Below the pieces are notes generated by a model, which worked only from the letters and a program-made list of their open reading frames with translations, did no database searches and was not told the origin of the DNA. DNA of 64,000 nt from Oscarella lobularis (lineage: Eukaryota; Porifera; Homoscleromorpha; Homosclerophorida; Oscarellidae): the NCBI RefSeq assembly GCF_947507565.1, contig NC_089181.1, forward strand, positions 2,861,614 through 2,925,613. The letters run 5' to 3'. The translations under genes were made by a program, and so were the position numbers. Positions 53,270 through 64,000 of the stretch are shown piece by piece. Position 1 is the first letter of the stretch; each line of letters opens with the position of its first letter.

Positions 53270-54428
53270 GGTAACGCTCACGTCACAATCGCTCTTAGGC
53301 CAATCACACACAAAGGTGCCTTTATGACATCACATTCATTGTGATGTCATAATCTCCCGTATTTTGAACACAATTGCTAGCGAAAAGGTGACGTCACAGT
53401 AGATAACAACCCCGGATTGTAATGGAAAGCTTTCAGGCAAACACACAGGACGACAAACAGGCTACATCACCCACTTCACACCGGAAATAAAAAGAATAAT
53501 AAACTGAAGAGTGCAGAACTGGCCCATAACACTATGATTCATTGAGAAAACCCAGTAAAGGAGCATGTTGGGTTTGTCGTGCTGCGAGCTTCGGCACGCA
53601 AACCCAACTGCGAGCTGATAATCTAGCTTGGCACGTTTTGATATCTGAATGAAACGCCTTAACTCTCTGTCTATGAGTACTGTATAGGCATATCCACCAG
53701 GTGTTTCTAGAGTAAATTTACATCGTACAAGATAGCTTTTGCGCTGACTCTGACGGTACGATGTTTGCTACCGTAGATCGAACTACTGAGGGTGTTCGGG
53801 GATCATATGATGGCTTACAGCAGGCCATCATTATCTAGTTAGGACAGGACGCTTGTGTACCATCCGGTACCACGTACCTTTGCGCCGTTCGCTGGCGACA
53901 CGTAGAAGTCATCTATGAGCGCCTTTTGGTCAAATTTCCCGTTATCGTCATTAAAAGTCAATCCGTAGTCGATAGATCTAAAACGAGAATAGGATGCGTG
54001 TATTCGTACTCCCTCTCTCCCCCCTAGCACCTCCATAATTTCGTTGAGAGTAAGACTCCACGACTATTCGTGTGCTGAGCCAGGAAAAAGATTGTCTATA
54101 TCAAAAGGATAGGAGTGAAAAATGGGGAGGCGGCTACTCTGCGCTCTCTCGCCTTGCTCCCGTTTCCCGTCCAGTGAACGAGGCCCTGCTCGCTTCGTTC
54201 TTCTTTGAGATCGAATACGTTGACGACTTTTCCTGGCGATATCGGAGGCGGCGGCGGCGTCGCGGCGGCGCGTTTCGCTCGCGTTCGTTCGGAGATCGTT
54301 TTCTCCACTTTTCCCCACGACGCTTTATCGTCGATTTGAACTTTGAATCGTCTTCCGGACGAGCGAGCGGGTACGAAGAAGGCGACGAGAAGGAGAAAGG
54401 TGACGAAAAGACGAAAAACAGTCGCCAT
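49024..54428 (-). CDS. VPS10-domain sorting receptor (SorCS-like, with PKD domain)
   Basis: Type I sorting/neurotrophin-type receptor of the sortilin family. The first exon encodes a signal peptide (MATVFRLFVTFLLLVAFFVP) and a propeptide ending in a furin-type site RTRAKR. The VPS10 propeller follows with BNR-type repeats (SIDYGLTFNDDNGKF, NDSGLTWSLVSES, HDSGF-like SLDNIFIIDRGS) and the 10CC cysteine module in exons near 50650-51400. A PKD domain (GTYDVKVVVRNAAGSASASI, VYYYWDFDDGSSTITSNSTV) places it with SorCS rather than sortilin, which lacks PKD. A membrane helix is encoded near 49325-49390 and the tail reads RYNQLRNAYSILNQDPTDDA ending in an acidic cluster DDDDDDECGDDVKLIDT. The tyrosine and acidic motifs suit AP/GGA/retromer sorting. 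One intron (about 53110-53874) is enlarged by a MITE-like insertion. Start ATG at 54426-54428. Confidence 0.88.
53241..53269. repeat. (CTGT)n microsatellite
   Basis: Seven uninterrupted CTGT units preceded by a short GT run (53234-53240), inside the MITE-like insertion. Confidence 0.9.
53322..53352. repeat. perfect hairpin, 13-bp arms and 5-nt loop
   Basis: Left arm TTATGACATCACA (53322-53334), loop TTCAT, right arm TGTGATGTCATAA (53340-53352). It lies within the MITE-like insertion; the arms contain TGACATCA, close to a bZIP site. Confidence 0.85.
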
Positions 54429-54525
54429 TGCGTCAAGTCACTTGAAGTCAGCGCGCGTTAAAAAAGTATTGAGTACAGTACGATAAAAAAGATTGATTAA
54501 TTGATCCCAGCGTATAAAAATATTA

Positions 54526-57500
54526 CTAGCTTGCTAAACTTAAAGAAGCACTCATTTCCAGATCCTTGACATCCCGAAGATTCCACTCATCCAAGACGCC
54601 ACCACTCCACGTGATGATGTCCGTCGACTGCGGAACTACTTCCATAATTTTCCGCTGATGGCACAGACTATTCCATCCAATTCCACCGCTGACAATCTTG
54701 TACTCTCGACTTTGTTCCTTCTCGTCGAGCTTCGTGCAAATGAACTGAACTTTTCCGCTATAAAGGTTTTTAGCCAAGGCGACGCATCGCACGTGGACGG
54801 AGTCGACAATCAAAACAGAGCCCCCTTCCATGCCAACGATCAAATCCCGACCACGGCTTGTAATTGCAGTAACAAAGCAACGATTTTCTACACATAAAAA
54901 ACCTACTTATTAAAAGTCCAGAACTGATTTCTGACGAACTTACTTTGTACGAAGTCGCTTAGCAACAACGACAAATCAAAGACGTGCATCTCTTCGGTAT
55001 CGTACTTGACACAGACCAAATAAGGTCGACGCACTTGGCTAAACCAAAGCAAAGGCCCGCCGATTTCGTTAGCATCTCCGCACACGACAGCAAAATTAAA
55101 AGGCTGCGATGCAACGTCGGGCAAGCAGTCGTTGAGATGATCGACATGGCGCTTCACCAGACAATCGCTCAAGCTACCAGTTGTCGTCAAGCTGCCGCTC
55201 ATTGACGACGACGACGACGACGACTCGACGTCAACGCGATAGGCAGCTAGTTTGGACGTCGTCAATCCGCACCACAATTCAAGCGTTCCGTCCCGTCCTC
55301 GAAGGAACGTCATGCAGGATGCGGCCGGCGACGATCTCGCTCTCGGATCGATGCACGGCGAGCATCCAACGGTGCGAAGTAGAGCTTCGCCGCTACTCGA
55401 ACGTCGTATCTGATCGTCGTAAAGACGCAGCGAGCCGTCGCCGAGAGACACGGCGACGATGCGATTCGACGACGAGTGCTTGATTGCTAGAACGGAGCAC
55501 GGTTTGCCGAGAGAGCCGAAAAAGAGCAAGGCAGCTTCTCCGGGTTGATCTTCAGGGGAGAGAGAGTAGACGAGCACGTGGCCGGAAAGCGTTCCCATCC
55601 ACAGCGTGTCGTTAACAATGCTCGCTGCCTCGATACGAGACGATGTGACGTCGTAGGCAATTGCCTACGAAGAGATGCGACGTTGACGTATGGGTGCACT
55701 TATTTGGGCTACAGCACTCACTTGTTTTTCTTTCAAGCTGACGAAAGTTAATTTGCCTCTTCTCTTATTTCCGCCTATTATCCACAGGTCGTCTCGTTTC
55801 ATGACGGCGCCGTAGATCGTCTCGGTTTCTGTGACGGTCACTACGTCGACGATGTCGCCGAATCGCGTCTGCAAAAGCGCAGTTTCCACTTGCTCCATAG
55901 AGGGACGAAGATCGGCGGACTGCTGCCAACAAGAGATGATCACGTCTTGCAATCCAGGAGAACAGTGTTGCTCCTTTAATTAAAATAAAAGAACACTGGT
56001 TTAGGTGAACGTCGGAATTAAATAGTAGATACGTTTAAACTCAGCAGAGGCCGATTCCCTCGCTTAATTTCATGATCAGCTGCAGTGCCGTTCATATCTT
56101 TAAACGGTTTGTGACCGGAGAGAATAAAGAAAGCCAGCATCCCGTAGGAAAAGACATCAACCTAAAAAAGAGAGAGAGAAAGAAATGACTTCTCTTTTTC
56201 TGCTGCTGCTGTTGTCCCCTCACCGATGCGTTATAAGACGCCTTGCGACCGTACTGGAGGATTTCCGGCGCTGTGTATCGAGCCGTGTGATCGCCGAGAT
56301 CGCGAGCTAGACCGAATGGGGCAAACGTGCTGATGCCGTAGTCGGCCAGTTTCACGTGAACGATGTCATAGCTCGCGTCGTGCTCAGAACTGGGCGGCGG
56401 AAACGCCCAGACCAGCACGTTGTCCGGCTTCAAATCGCGATGAATAATGGGAGTCCGGAGACCATGAAGGTAAGAGACAGAGGCGGCAATCTAAAGCAAA
56501 CGTTCGAGACAAGAAGCTAATAGACTCACAAAGGCCTTACTTGTAAAAGTAAACGTCTCATTGTCTGCGGACCGAGTATGATTTTCTCCCTCTTAAAATC
56601 CTTGACGACGGTTTCTAAATTGCCCTTATGGGCGTATTCCAAGACGAGCGAAAGTGGCCGACGACAGACGCCGAGTAACGAGACGATGTGATTGTGATTC
56701 AAGCGAACCAATACGGCCAATTCGTGACGCATTTCGGTGTAACTCGTGATCGAATAAGCCGACTCTTTGACGGCCTCATCTTTGTCCTTGGGTTTGCTGA
56801 ATATCTTCACGGCGACTCGTTTCGTTTGACCGTTCTTAGAAAAATTAATGCAATACTGTAGCTACGCATGTGTGTACATCATCGTACTGCGTCTTGGAGT
56901 CGGGCTTCGAATACGGCCCCAAAGCCGCCGCGACCGAGACACTTTTCCTTATAGAGAACGGCTTTCGGTTCGTAGTCTTTGACGACGCCGGAGGGCAAAT
57001 CGGCAAAAAACTGTCAAAAATAGAGAAAACAATCAATCGTACACGCGCGTAGTCGCCATTCGTACCAGATCAGGAGCAAGCGCGCTCAAATCCATTTCGC
57101 CGTGACATTGACAATAAAACTTCGGATTCTCCCTGCTCGCCATTATAACGGCGTCGTCGTATCGCATTCCGTACATATAGCGAACGACGACGTCGACGTG
57201 ATCGGTCATCATGTCGTAGCTATCCGCTTCGCCCAAACCGTCCGCCGCCGCCGCCGACGACGACATGACGGGCTTGACGGCAGTCAAGGAGACGTAAGTC
57301 GACGCCGACAACGTCTCCGACGACGCCACGTTCGACTCGACGAGCGTCGGCTTGAGCGGACAAACGAAGCATTCGCCGCACGGAATAATAGGCACGACGC
57401 ACGAATCGAGTTGGAGTCCTGGATACCAATCGTCGACGAGCCGTTTCACGTGCGACGAAACGAGCACGAATATTTCGGCGCCGATGCGCCGACTCTCGCG

Positions 57501-57693
57501 CGCCGCCGTCCGATTCGCCCAGTCCATTCCGAACGCGGTCGACACTTTGCTGTTGCGACACGACGGCGACGGCGACAACGACGACATTGACGTCTGACGA
57601 GTCGTGAGGAGCATCGTCGAATCGGCGGCGTCCGACGTGTAGCTGTCGCGAATGGAGGAAGACGGCGTCGAATGGCGGGATTGTTCGCCGTTG

Positions 57694-57735
<42 letters not shown>

Positions 57736-59659
57736 TTCGCGTGTTCTTCGACGACGAGTCGCGCGAGTTGGTACAAATTGGATAGGTGAACGGAGAGTTC
57801 GATGCAGGCGGACGCTTTGACGAGACCCTGATTCAATTTCAGTGGGACCCACACTTCGCCGTTCGCCTCTTGGTAACGAATTTCGGGCGGCGTCTGTTTC
57901 TGTCGCAGTTGCAAGATGATGCGATGACGCCACTTGAGCTGAACGCCGTCGACCCAGCGAAGCCAACGACAACGTTTCATCCAACCGGCCATGACGTCGC
58001 GATTGTCGTCGGCGTTCGGCGGAAGAAGCGCTTCGACGAGACGTCGATCGGACGACATTTTGCACATGATTCGAGGCCAGAAGCCGCTCGGAACGTAGGC
58101 CATCATCCAGAGACGATTCAACGGTCGACGATGCGACTCGGGTAGCGAAAAAGACGCCGATGCACCTGGAATTGAGAATTCGAGAACGCTCGATTCGACG
58201 GTCTTCTCGTTGTCGTTGTCGTCGATGGTAAGCGAGTGGGCTTCGTTGACAGTCGACGGAAGATGCGACGGGACGAGAAGCCAAGTCTCGTCCACCGGTA
58301 TGGCGACTTCGAAGATGGCCATCAATCGAGTGTACATTTCGACGTGACTGCCCTTGCGGAAAAGTTTTTCGAGATGTTCTCTTTTCATCAGACCGTTTAC
58401 GAGAAACGGATTCTCTTTTTTGATCGTTATGACGCACGATAGCGTTCGCCCGAGCCACTGGGGATCGAGAAAGTAGAAATTCTTTAACGTTGGCTCGTCG
58501 TAGTGGAGCATGATGCCTAGAGGGGGAAGGTATTGGTCAAAGATAAAAACTACTGTCGTTATTCGGTTCTAACCTCGTCTGTGTAGAAAAGCAACGGCCT
58601 GATTCATTTCCTCCTTGTCGTCGAACAATCCATTACACACAGTTCTATACATACGATCTAAATTCATCTACCAAAAAAATGACTTTTTGGCTCACTCGAA
58701 TTCGGCTTCTGCGATTACAGGATCGCGGCCTTTGCTGTTTAGCTCACTGGCCGCTTCGCCGACTTTTTTCTGCAATTCTAAGAAAGAAGCCGGTATCTTT
58801 CGTTGAAGAAGAAAATCGGCGCGTCCCCGTTGCTGTTTCGTCAAGTCGGCAACGTTTCGAACTGAATGGGCAATAATGCGCAATGAGATTGGACGTACTT
58901 GAATTGCAATTTCTTACGTCTGTTCCCCTGAATGACTAAACTGTCGGCGACGTCAAAAATTGTTTCGCGCAGCTCTTCCAAACCGTTTCGAATGCGATTC
59001 GTGCAACTGACGAATTCGATACCGACAATGGAGGGCAATCCGTGTCTGTTGACGACGTATAGATCGCGAATCATATCGCTCATCTTCTTCAAATAAGCAT
59101 CTTTTGAAAGACCGCCCATTAGTCTGGAATTGAGACAATCCGTGTGCGTGCCGACGATGATAACCGGAGAGCCCGGAGCGCGAGCCTAGATATATAAAAA
59201 GGAGCGTAGATATTGCTAGCAACGTTTCCCCCCTACCTACTACAGTACCTCTATGTCAAGTAGCCAGCGTCGCAGTCCGAACACGTCGTCGGCGTGCGTG
59301 ACTTTCCACACAATCAAATACAAAGAATGCTCCGATAGGAAACACTGGTGAGTAGAATAATAGTCTACCTATTGCGTCGCGGTAAGGCACAGTTTCACTC
59401 ATCATCAATCATTGATCGCATCGTTCTTACCTGGCCAGCGAAATCGTACGTCAGAAAAACGATCGGCTGCTTGTCGCGATTCTTTTGGCGCAACGACTGA
59501 CTCAAAGACCACTGGCCAAGAGCGACTCCCTTCGTCGAAACGTGCTCCGATCGAATTTTTCTCGCACTCACGCGCGACAGTCGCTGTAGGAGAGTCGTCT
59601 TGCCTCGTTTATCGTAACCGACGACCGCCAGCTTCATGTGCCGATGAACGACAGAGCTA

Positions 59660-59694
<35 letters not shown>

Positions 59695-62600
59695 CCACCA
59701 ATAGGACGACGGATAACAATTTTTCTCTTACTTTCGCAAAAGAGCGTAGAGATGAGTCAGAATGTCTCGCGGCGTCGACGACGCAACGTCGACCGGCGGC
59801 ACTCGCATCTGACTCGCGTCGAGCCTCAGCACCATAATGGCATCTCGGAGTCGACCCAATTCGAGCGGCAATTCGACCAAGTCCGGATTCTTCGTCAGAT
59901 AGACGCTCTTAAGACTTTCCTGAGCGCCCAAAGACGCCGGCAACGCCGACAGATTATTATCGCTCAAGTCCAAACGCGAGAGATTAGGAAGCGCCAAAAG
60001 TTCTCTCTGCGTCTCGAGATTAACGAAAGTGGTGACCGTAGGACGAGAACGAGCGGCACGTCGACCGAAACTTCCACCGGCGGCGGATAACGTTAAGTTG
60101 ATGCGTTCGAGCTGATTGCCGGATAAATAGAGCGATTTAAGTTCGCACAGCCAATCGTGTTTTCTGTGCCGACAGTTTCCGCCGCCGCCGCTCGGCTCCT
60201 TCCAGCAACGAACGAATTCGTCTTTGAAGGACGATTCCTCAAAATCAACAATTTTGATCCGATTATTCTGCAAGCGCAAATGTTGGAGTGCGGCCGGATA
60301 CGATTTCGTCGAGCCCATGCAGGCGATGTAATTATGAGACAAATCGAGATCGACGAGATTGGGCGCCGCGCACGGAAGTCCGTCGGGAATGCGAACCAAT
60401 CCATTGTGACTCAAATCGAGAATTTCCAAGCCCGTTCTTGTCGACTTCTTCACCTCGCCGCTCGAAGCACTGACGACTTCTTCGCCGCCGACGAGCCAGT
60501 GCGACGTCACGAGCCCTTTGTTGAATGCGATCGACTTGAGCTCGCTCGCACCGTTGTCCGACGCGTCGGGCGACCGAATCGCTCTTCCCGCTGAAGGCTC
60601 GATTTTCACCCACGAACTTAGCGGTTGTTGTATTATAACCGAATCCGAACCGATGGACGCGTCCAATTGCTCTAGGAACGAATCGTTTCTCAAGGTAGCG
60701 CTGCTCGTGGACGAAGATCGCGGGAGAGGCAATTGTCCTATGGAATTGTGCGACAGATCAAGATGATTCAACGTCAACGTGTCCCACAGGTTCGGCGGCA
60801 GTTCCCTGATTCTGTTTCTCGTCGCTTTGAGGAACGTCAGCGACGAGTTGGCGGCGAATAGCGCCGCCGGAAGTCTCGTCAGCCGATTCTTGCTCACATC
60901 GAGTCGTTCCAAGTGAATTCGGCATTCGTCCGCGACGTCGAGTTGACTCAGTTGATTCTCGGCGACGTTCAAATCGTTCAGTTTCGTCAGGAACCAAACG
61001 GCCGACGGCAAGTACGTCAAACGATTCTTATTCAGTTTCAATTCGGTTAAATTGGCACATTGCCACGCGGTCGACGGCAACAAGTGCAGACGATTCTGCG
61101 ACAGGTCGAGATATGTCAAATGTTCGAGTTCAAACACATTGATAGGAACGTCTCTCAGTTGATTGGCGTGAAGATCCAGATGACTAACGACGGGAAATCG
61201 TTCGTTCGACTTCCCGTCAATATCATCGTCTTCTTCTTCGCGGGATAAGCGATGCAAAGTCACGGCCGGCGGCACGGCGTTTTCCAATACCTCGCTTTCC
61301 GTGTACGGCTTCGCGTCCGACGTCACCGATTCGCCGTCGCTCAAAAAAGTCAGCCATTGAGCGTCAAAGTGACTGAGCTGAAGTCCGGCCCATCGAACGG
61401 CAATGGCGTTCGGTCGAGCTTGCGCCTGTCGACGAAGTCCGTTGAGTCGCGTCAGAAGGAGTCGAACGATGTCGGTTCGCTCGCTGACTAACGCAACGCA
61501 CAGAGCCAGTCCACTCGAATCTGTGGCTCCTTTCTTCAATAGAAGTTCGACAATGACGCGGTCACCTTTAACGCAAGCTTCAATCAAAGGCGTAACCTGA
61601 CGTCGATGAAGCGTCTCCACGTCGCCGGCACCGCCGTCGCCGGCACCGTCGCCGCCACCGCCGCTTTCCGAGTCGACAGACTGATGAGCCCAGTGCCTGA
61701 AAGTGTTTGGCGAACCGTTTCTCGCCTCCTGCTCCATCATGATATTCTTATATGATTGTCCGACGAGTTCTCGCGATAGCGAATCGGCGCGAGCTTCGCC
61801 GCTGCTTTCCTCTTCGTTCGTCTGGCTCTCCGTTCGCGACCTCGTTATCGTCCTCGTTGTCGTCGGCGTCGGCGGCGTTGCCGCGGTCGCGACTCGAATC
61901 GCTTCGAGACAACGCCGTTTGGGCCGTCCACGCGCGTGGACGTCGGCGCCGTGATTCAAGAGCAATCGAACGACGTCGTCGTCGCCCGACCAGGTCGCCT
62001 CGTGGAGCGGCGTTCGACCGTACTCGTCCAACGAATTGACGTTGGGAAAAACGCCGACGCGTCCCGGCCAGTCGATTAGGAGCACTTTGACGACGTCTTT
62101 CGCTTCGAGAAGACAGGCGAGATGCAGTGCCGTGCGTCGTTTGCCGTCGCCGGCGTTCACGTCGACGCCGGCTTCGGTTCCTTCGCCGCCGCTGCTGCCG
62201 ACTGCGACGCACGGCTGCAGAAGAACTCGCACGACGTCGCGACGACGTCCGCGAACGGCGACGTGAAGCGGCGTGTCGCCGTCGCTATTGGCGACCGCGG
62301 CCATTTCCGGGAAGTGATGATAGACGGCGCACACGATGAGATCGTTGCAGTGAATGCAGGCGAAGTGGAGGAGAGTTTCGCCGGTCGCCGGCGACGGCGG
62401 AGGCGAACCGAGACGCTCGAGAAACGGAGACAGAACGCTGATATTATCCATTCTTGCGAGACTGTAGAAAAATCGTTTGCTTAGCGTTAGTGGATAGGAC
62501 AGTCTAACTATAGGATGGCTCTTCCTTACGTGCATATGAGGGTCTCCTCTTTGAGTTGAGAGTAGAACAGAAGCCTCTGCATCAAGCTTTTTTCGTGCTC

Positions 62601-63383
62601 CGACAGAATGCCTTCTAGTTTTTCAGTTTTTCCTGCGCGAAGAGCGACCTCAAATTGATTGCGTAGTTCTAGCAAAGAACAAATGCGTTCGACAAGGAAT
62701 CCGAGGAGTGCGATCTTCTCACCAGAAAGTTTTTTCCTCATTTTCTCCTCTTCGGTTCCTCGATGTCTGTACTTTTCTGACACGGGCAAGGACTTTCGAC
62801 TAAGTCAACGAAACGGTGGACCACTCTCACCTTCGCCTTCTAGAAGCTGCCTGGTGCAACTCTCCAACTGGTTCTTTTCGGCGTAGTCGCGCGGCGTGTA
62901 ATCGCGCAATTCGTCGCGCAACAACGGATTGGCGCCGTACTGGAGCAGAAGTCGAATGCACGTCTCCATTCCACTAATTGCGGCCAAATGAAGAGCAGTC
63001 TACACATAAAAGAGTTGATTCGATCGTTCTCACTATCACTCTTTGTCCCCTATCTCGAACGCGATCTCACCTGGCCGGATCTCGATCCGTCTTTCACGTC
63101 TAGATTGTCTAAAAGGAAACAACAACTCGGAATTGTTCCTTTGGGCTTTTTTCCTTTTGTCTGCTCTACATTCATTCGACGTTAGGATAGCTTCTAGACA
63201 CCTCGACTGCCCGGTTTTTGCTGCTACGTGAAGCAGAGTTTGGTTTTCGAAGCTGGAGATAGGCCGAGTCGCCGCGTCGCGACACACGTCGAGGATTTCG
63301 CACAGATGGTCGACATCGCCCTGCCTTACGGCTTCTGCCGCGCTCTCGAGCATCGTTTTTATTCCCGACGGCTGAGAAGCCAT
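54526..63383 (-). CDS. LRRK1: LRRK1-like Roco kinase (ANK-LRR-ROC-COR-kinase-WD40)
   Basis: Giant signalling kinase on the minus strand, from ATG 63381-63383 to TAG 54526-54528. Ankyrin repeats open the protein (NQTLLHVAAKTGQSRCLEAI, ALHLAAISGMETCIRLLLQY, then TPLHVAVRGRRRDVVRVLLQ and TPLHEATWSGDDDVVRLLLN in the 2.8-kb exon 59728-62535), followed by about a dozen LRRs (LTYLDLSQNRLHLLP, LERLDVSKNRLTRLP). ROC GTPase: P-loop GYDKRGKTTLLQRL, TYDFAGQ, and VGTHTD replacing NKxD. COR: FYFLDPQWLGRTLSCVITIK. Kinase: GRGGFGAVFEA, VAVKIF, HRDLKPDNVLV, DYGIS in place of DFG as in human LRRKs, YTAPEILQYG, VDVFSYGML. A WD40-like C-terminus ends LNLRDVKDLEMSASLSLAS. N-terminal ankyrins and FSYGM favour LRRK1 over LRRK2. 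A poly-Thr tract interrupts COR. All catalytic motifs look intact. Confidence 0.93.
57694..57735 (-). repeat. coding trinucleotide repeat, 14-Thr tract in LRRK-like COR region
   Basis: An uninterrupted GTC repeat on the plus strand reads as ACG codons on the coding strand, encoding 14 consecutive Thr between EEHAK and NGEQSRHS. All codons are identical, so it is a pure microsatellite and probably length-variable between alleles. Confidence 0.9.
59658..59691. repeat. (AAAG)n microsatellite in an LRRK-like intron
   Basis: Eight AAAG units in the intron between the large LRR exon and the ROC exon. On the coding strand this is a CTTT tract close to the acceptor, so it may serve as the polypyrimidine tract. 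Confidence 0.85.
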
Positions 63384-63572
63384 TCGATCGCTGTGTATGC
63401 GGAAATCGAAAGTCCCCTATCCGGGCTTACACAAAATATCAATTCACTCTTCTTGTCGACTCCGCCTCGACTACTGTTAGTGCACGTGGTTCACCGTCAC
63501 ATAATTAGCCTACACTGTAACAAACATCATCCCACTAACCTTATGCATCCGCTTAATTTCCTTTTTTGACGC

Positions 63573-64000
63573 CTAGTGGCGATCGGTGCTCTCGATGGTT
63601 GACTCCAAAAAGGAAGCGATGCCGTCCAAAGACAACCTCCGGCGATCGTCGTCACTGCTTGAAACGCTGACCACCGAGACTCGTCGATAAAACGAAATTT
63701 GTTTCTTTGTCAACTTTCCGGCTTCATCAGTGGTCGACTCGACCGACGATCGTCGTATTTCCTCTGTCATGGTTTGAATCGGTTTCTCTGATTTTTGCTT
63801 CCAATTGCGAAGTCTTGGCGCGGCTACGACAAAGCTGTAGAGAACGCCCTTGACGCGCTTCGTCATTTCAATCCGTCGCTCAGTGAGCACCAGTTCGGAC
63901 TCGGTAGCGAGGTTCAAAGTCGTAGATGGAGAAACGAGAGGCAATTCTACAGTTGCGCGACGACTCTGCCCGTGAACCACCCGATGCGACTCGCTACTCT
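63573..64000 (-). CDS. 3' end of an unidentified gene, truncated by the window edge
   Basis: An open frame enters from the right edge on the minus strand and stops at TAG 63573-63575. It begins SSESHRVVHGQSRRATVELP and continues with a basic segment (TERRIEMTKRVKGVLYSFVV) and a Ser-rich tail (VSVVSVSSSDDDRRRLSLDG, ASFLESTIESTDRH). No ATG lies in the first part, so it is the C-terminal exon of a longer gene. I do not recognise the family. It lies about 190 bp upstream of the LRRK1-like start, on the same strand. Confidence 0.55.
   Translation of the reverse strand, partial: SSESHRVVHGQSRRATVELPLVSPSTTLNLATESELVLTERRIEMTKRVKGVLYSFVVAAPRLRNWKQKSEKPIQTMTEEIRRSSVESTTDEAGKLTKKQISFYRRVSVVSVSSSDDDRRRLSLDGIASFLESTIESTDRH

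Larger units (their letters stand above)
53167..53801. mobile_element. MITE-like insertion in a SorCS-like intron
   Basis: An 11-bp terminal inverted repeat, CCCCGAACACC at 53167-53177 and its complement GGTGTTCGGGG at 53791-53801, bounds 635 bp without coding capacity. Just inside the left end is a 22-bp perfect GC palindrome at 53174-53195 (half-site CACCAGGGCGC). A (CTGT)n tract and a strong hairpin lie within. The host intron is about 765 bp, whereas most introns here are 40-100 nt. AT-rich flanks are present but a target duplication is not certain. Class is unknown. Confidence 0.6.

Noticed and set aside
57220-58458. 412-codon Arg-rich open frame on the minus strand
   Set aside because: It overlaps the COR exon of the LRRK-like gene in another frame of the same strand. 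Its composition (poly-Asp, Arg-rich) is a by-product of CG-rich codon use, with no family features.

Overview
The window is about 64 kb of gene-dense, intron-rich animal nuclear DNA. Genes have many short exons split by introns that are mostly 40-100 nt. Neighbouring genes are 6-250 bp apart, and several pairs are divergent or convergent. The gene set is metazoan: IP3 receptor, VPS10/SorCS-type receptor, LRRK-type kinase, ITPK1, golgin-84, WDR62/MAPKBP1, UPA/Death-like proteins. The very compact structure and the mix of conserved animal genes with invertebrate-type Death-domain genes suggest a sponge, perhaps a homoscleromorph such as Oscarella. That taxon is an inference. CDS coordinates are genomic spans from start to stop codon, including introns. 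Exon detail is given where it could be worked out by splice sites, phase and family homology.

Layout. 0.2-10.1 kb: ITPK1 (+), AGA (+), ARV1 (-), two tandem CHAC2 genes (+), STX5 (-), a METTL21A-like methyltransferase (+) and an intronless class A GPCR (-). 10.3-22.3 kb: one large IP3 receptor gene (+). 22.4-30.8 kb: CENPX (-, six tiny exons), ZNF207/BuGZ (+), STN1 (+), a single-pass membrane protein with a UPA-like region and a Death domain (+), golgin-84 (-). 30.9-41.7 kb: WDR62/MAPKBP1 (+), MRPL41 (-), PPP1R36 (+), a hypothetical ORF (+), SPATA7 (+). 41.9-45.0 kb: a foldback repeat element, unidentified minus-strand exons and ASTE1 (-). 45.1-48.9 kb: a solo Death-domain exon, a three-exon gene fusing an MTAN/PNP-type nucleosidase to a Death domain, and the C11orf54-type hydrolase (+). 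49.0-64 kb: SorCS-like receptor (-, carrying a MITE-like insertion in one intron), an LRRK1-like ANK-LRR-ROC-COR-kinase-WD40 gene (-) and the 3' end of another minus-strand gene.

The genes do not form one pathway, but local themes are visible. ITPK1 and the IP3 receptor both act on inositol phosphates. STX5, golgin-84, ARV1 and SorCS belong to the ER-Golgi system. CENP-X, BuGZ, STN1 and WDR62 serve chromosomes and mitosis. PPP1R36 and SPATA7 are adjacent cilium/sperm genes. The most unusual locus is the nucleosidase-Death gene with a duplicated Death exon upstream. It has the domain logic of an immune or cell-death effector, and I regard it as the best candidate for an undescribed system here.
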